DNA from: Hydrogenophaga sp. PBL-H3 | GTDB lineage: Bacteria; Pseudomonadota; Gammaproteobacteria; Burkholderiales; Burkholderiaceae_C | DNA length: 64,000 nucleotides | NCBI RefSeq assembly: GCF_010104355.1 | Contig: NZ_CP044972.1 | Location: 1,426,001 to 1,490,000, forward strand | Reading direction: 5' to 3' | In this document: positions 61,785-64,000 of the stretch, piece after piece | Layout: every line of letters starts with the position of its first letter | Numbering within the stretch: position 1 is the first letter of the stretch | Notes under the pieces: model-generated | Seen by the model: the letters and a program-made list of their open reading frames with translations, nothing else | What the model was told of the DNA's origin: nothing | Databases searched by the model: none | Program-made: the position numbers and the translations under genes

Positions 61785-63194
61785 TCAGTGGTGGTCGTGG
61801 CCGCCCGCGGGCTTGCGCACGGTGCTGGTGGCCGGTGGGGTGGGGTTCGTGGATGGGGCGGGGCGCGTGGCCTGTGGGGCGGTGCCGGTGTCCACCAGCC
61901 GCGCCTGAGTGCCTGGTGGCAGCTTGTAGACGCCCGGGTCGCTGTAGTCGCCCGTCTTCTGGTCAGCGCGCACCTTGAGCGTGGTGAACATGCCGCCCAT
62001 CTCGATGGCGCCATACGGCCCGGTGCCGGTCATCATGGGGAAGGTATTGGTGGGTAGCTCCATCTGCATCTCGCCCATGTCGGCCATGCCGCGTTCGCCC
62101 ATGACCATGTAGTCGGGCACGGCGCGCTGCAGCGGCTTCACCAGACCTCGGTGGTCCACGCCGATCATGGTGGGCACGCCGTGGCCCATGGCGCCCATGG
62201 TGTGGTGGCTCTTGTGGCAGTGCATGGCCCAGTCTCCCGGCTCGTCGGCCACGAACTCCAGCTGGCGCATCTGTCCCACGGCCACGTCGGTGGTGACCTC
62301 GGGCCAGCGAGAGCCCTTGGGTGTGGGGCCGCCGTCGGTACCGGTCACTTCAAACTCGATGCCGTGGATGTGGATCGGGTGGTTGGTCATGGTGAGGTTG
62401 CCCACGCGCACGCGCACCCGCTCGCCCAGGCGCGCCACCAGCGGCGTGATGCCGGGGAACACGCGGCTGTTCCAGCTCCAGATGTTCTGGTCGAGCATGG
62501 TGTTGACCTGCGGCGTCATGCTGCCGGGCTCCACGTCGAAAGCGTTGAGCAGGAAGCAGTAGTCGCGCTGCACGTCCTCGATCAGCGGGTGCTTGGCCTT
62601 CGGGTGCGTGATCCACAGGCCCATCATGCCCATGGCCATCTGCGTCATTTCATCGGCGTGCGGGTGGTACATGAAAGTGCCGGGGCGCCGTGCGGTGAAC
62701 TCGTAGACGAAGGTCTGCCCGGGCTTGATCTGCGGCTGGTTCAGGCCACCCACTCCGTCCATGCCGTTGGGCAGGCGCTGGCCGTGCCAGTGGATGGTGG
62801 TGTGTTCGGGCAGGCGGTTGGTCACATAGATGCGCACCTGGTCGCCCTCGACCACCTCGATGGTCGGGCCCGGGCTCTGCCCGTTGTAGCCCCACATGTT
62901 GACCATGAAGCCCGGCGCCATCTCGCGCACCACAGGCTCGGCCACGAGGTGGAATTCCTTCACACCTGCGTTCATGCGCCAGGGCGCGGTCCAGCCGTTG
63001 AGCGTGACCACCGGGTTGTAGGGCCGGCCTGCGCCCGTCACCCCCGGGGGCGTCCAGGGCGGGGCGGTGTTGGCAGAGGTTTGCTGCACGGGCTCGGGGA
63101 TGGCGGCCAGGGCCACGCGGCTCACGCTGGTGGCCGCCACGGCGCCCACGGCAGCGCCAGCCAGCCAGTTTCTTCGGTTCATCGTCTTGTTCAT
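61785..63194 (-). CDS. CopA-type multicopper oxidase
   Basis: 469 residues from the ATG at 63194. Twin-arginine-like signal (NRRNWLAGAAVGAVA). The four copper-binding blocks are present: HWHG (135-138), HPHADE (177-182), HPIHIHG (272-278) and HCHKSHHTMGAM (325-336) with type-1 C326. The C-terminus is Met/His-rich (MVMGERGMADMGEMQME, GGHDHH). It would oxidise Cu(I) in the periplasm. Shorter than PcoA/CopA but with all copper ligands. Starts 1 bp after the TolC-like gene stop. Confidence 0.95.
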   Translation of the reverse strand: MNKTMNRRNWLAGAAVGAVAATSVSRVALAAIPEPVQQTSANTAPPWTPPGVTGAGRPYNPVVTLNGWTAPWRMNAGVKEFHLVAEPVVREMAPGFMVNMWGYNGQSPGPTIEVVEGDQVRIYVTNRLPEHTTIHWHGQRLPNGMDGVGGLNQPQIKPGQTFVYEFTARRPGTFMYHPHADEMTQMAMGMMGLWITHPKAKHPLIEDVQRDYCFLLNAFDVEPGSMTPQVNTMLDQNIWSWNSRVFPGITPLVARLGERVRVRVGNLTMTNHPIHIHGIEFEVTGTDGGPTPKGSRWPEVTTDVAVGQMRQLEFVADEPGDWAMHCHKSHHTMGAMGHGVPTMIGVDHRGLVKPLQRAVPDYMVMGERGMADMGEMQMELPTNTFPMMTGTGPYGAIEMGGMFTTLKVRADQKTGDYSDPGVYKLPPGTQARLVDTGTAPQATRPAPSTNPTPPATSTVRKPAGGHDHH

Positions 63195-63195
63195 G

Positions 63196-64000
63196 TCAGT
63201 GTCCTGCCGGGGTGGTGGTGGTGCCTGCGCCGGCGTTGGAGGCGGTGTCGGGGCCGGCGTAGCCGGCACCGTTCAGCAGGGCTTGCCAGTCGGCATGGGC
63301 GCGCCAGTAGTCGCGCCGGGCCTGCAAGGCGGCGTCAAGCGACTGCATGCGCTCGCGCGCGCTGGCGAGCAGGTCCCAGCTGCTCTGCAACATGCCGTTG
63401 TAGCGCAGCACGGTTTCCTGCTCCAGGGCGGCTTGCAGCTGGGCCACCACGTTTTGCGCATGCAGCGCGCTGGCGTGGCGGGCCTGCAGCTCCGCCCAGG
63501 CCTGGCGTGCCATGGAGCGGCGCTCGCTCGCGGCGCGCAGCAAGCTGGCCTCGGCGCGGGTCGCGCGCTCCAGGGGGTGGTCGCGCAGCAGCGAGAGGTT
63601 GCCGATGTGCGGTGGGGTCGACGCTGTGCCCGGGTCGGGCATGGCCACCAGGGCGGCGTCCACCGCCGCGGCCCAGGTCTGCCGGCGGCTTGCGCTCACG
63701 GCGTTGAGTTCGCGCTGTGCCTCGGTGCGTTGCAGATTGAGCAGTGGATCAGCTCGCAGCACGGCTGCCTCCAGTGTGGTTTCGCTCAGACCAGCGCCTG
63801 GGGCCGCGCGCGGCGGCGGGGCCGGCAGGCTCGCCGGCAGGCGCTCGCCCAGCCGGGCCACGGCTTGTGCATCCCACAGGCCGAGCAGTTGGGCGAGCCG
63901 TTCCTGGGCGGCCAGGGCCGTGCCCTGCGCATTCACGCTGACCTGCCAGGCGCTGGCTTCGGTCAGCTGTTCGCGCATCAGCTTGGCCTGGCTCCAGTTG
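63196..64000 (-). CDS. TolC-family outer membrane efflux protein (5' part outside window)
   Basis: About 268 residues are visible. The reading frame is open to the right window edge (NWSQAKLM before the first inner Met at 63978), so the start is beyond 64000. All-helical, Ala/Gln/Leu-rich coiled-coil sequence (RAEASLLRAASERRSMARQAWAELQARHASALHA, VVAQLQAALEQETVLRYNGMLQSSWDLLASARERMQSLDAALQARRDYW) as in the CusC/TolC class. First visible gene of the copper operon; would form the outer-membrane channel for copper efflux or a related pump. Confidence 0.87.
   Translation of the reverse strand, partial: NWSQAKLMREQLTEASAWQVSVNAQGTALAAQERLAQLLGLWDAQAVARLGERLPASLPAPPPRAAPGAGLSETTLEAAVLRADPLLNLQRTEAQRELNAVSASRRQTWAAAVDAALVAMPDPGTASTPPHIGNLSLLRDHPLERATRAEASLLRAASERRSMARQAWAELQARHASALHAQNVVAQLQAALEQETVLRYNGMLQSSWDLLASARERMQSLDAALQARRDYWRAHADWQALLNGAGYAGPDTASNAGAGTTTTPAGH

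Overview
The window reads as a high-GC betaproteobacterial chromosome, most like Burkholderiales/Comamonadaceae (Hydrogenophaga- or Acidovorax-like). The grounds are strongly G/C-ending codons, family-typical neighbours (purM / AI-2E permease / hda / HAD / pcnB / folK; argD-argF; DUF3579; rpsT-murJ; DUF4148; DUF1415-DUF1631) and dispersed GC-rich palindromic repeats. The genus is an inference. I saw no tRNA, rRNA, CRISPR array or transposase.

Region 1 (1-12560, all +): the rear part of an extracellular contractile injection system (eCIS) locus. It holds a 1489-residue protein with a duplicated LamG-like domain, a putative tape-measure-type protein, the Afp15-type AAA+ ATPase, a 1260-residue effector candidate with hydrophobic and JAB/JAMM-like regions, and a helical-repeat protein. 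Most of the starts overlap the preceding stop, so this is one operon. Sheath, tube and baseplate genes would lie to the left, outside the window. This is the most novel block.

Region 2 (12797-17232, +): a periplasmic NMT1/THI5-like binding protein followed by a hybrid histidine kinase and no transporter, which suggests a binding-protein-fed sensor.

Region 3 (17395-23800, -): the tryptophan-to-anthranilate operon kynB-kynU-kynA, then argD-argF-methyltransferase-YkgJ. kynU carries an in-frame copy of a dispersed palindromic repeat whose other copies form a tandem array at 58757-59125.

Region 4 (24081-29730): DUF3579, a long hairpin element, a strong bidirectional terminator, rpsT, murJ, SirB1-like, and the PA2779/PA2778 pair with an NAD(P)-binding protein.

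Region 5 (29842-35427, +): a flavoprotein, a 2x[4Fe-4S] ferredoxin and a complete two-permease sulfonate/nitrate-type ABC importer, probably one uptake-and-redox system.

Region 6 (35435-43765): housekeeping genes purM, AI-2E family permease, hda, HAD phosphatase, pcnB, folK, pdxH, ChaC-like cyclotransferase, OmpA-like and PaaI thioesterase.

Region 7 (43816-52259): MarR regulator with twin operator-like palindromes, MFS transporter, SDR, LysR, triple DUF4148-repeat protein, a QseBC-like two-component system, a small Ala/Pro/Lys-rich exported protein, a cupin-like protein and an EEP-family nuclease/phosphatase.

Region 8 (52287-64000): RhlE-type helicase, EttA, DUF1415, DUF1631, the repeat array, a solitary membrane-anchored TAXI protein, and a copper-handling operon (TolC-like, multicopper oxidase, cupredoxin, DUF411-CusF fusion) that runs off the right edge.
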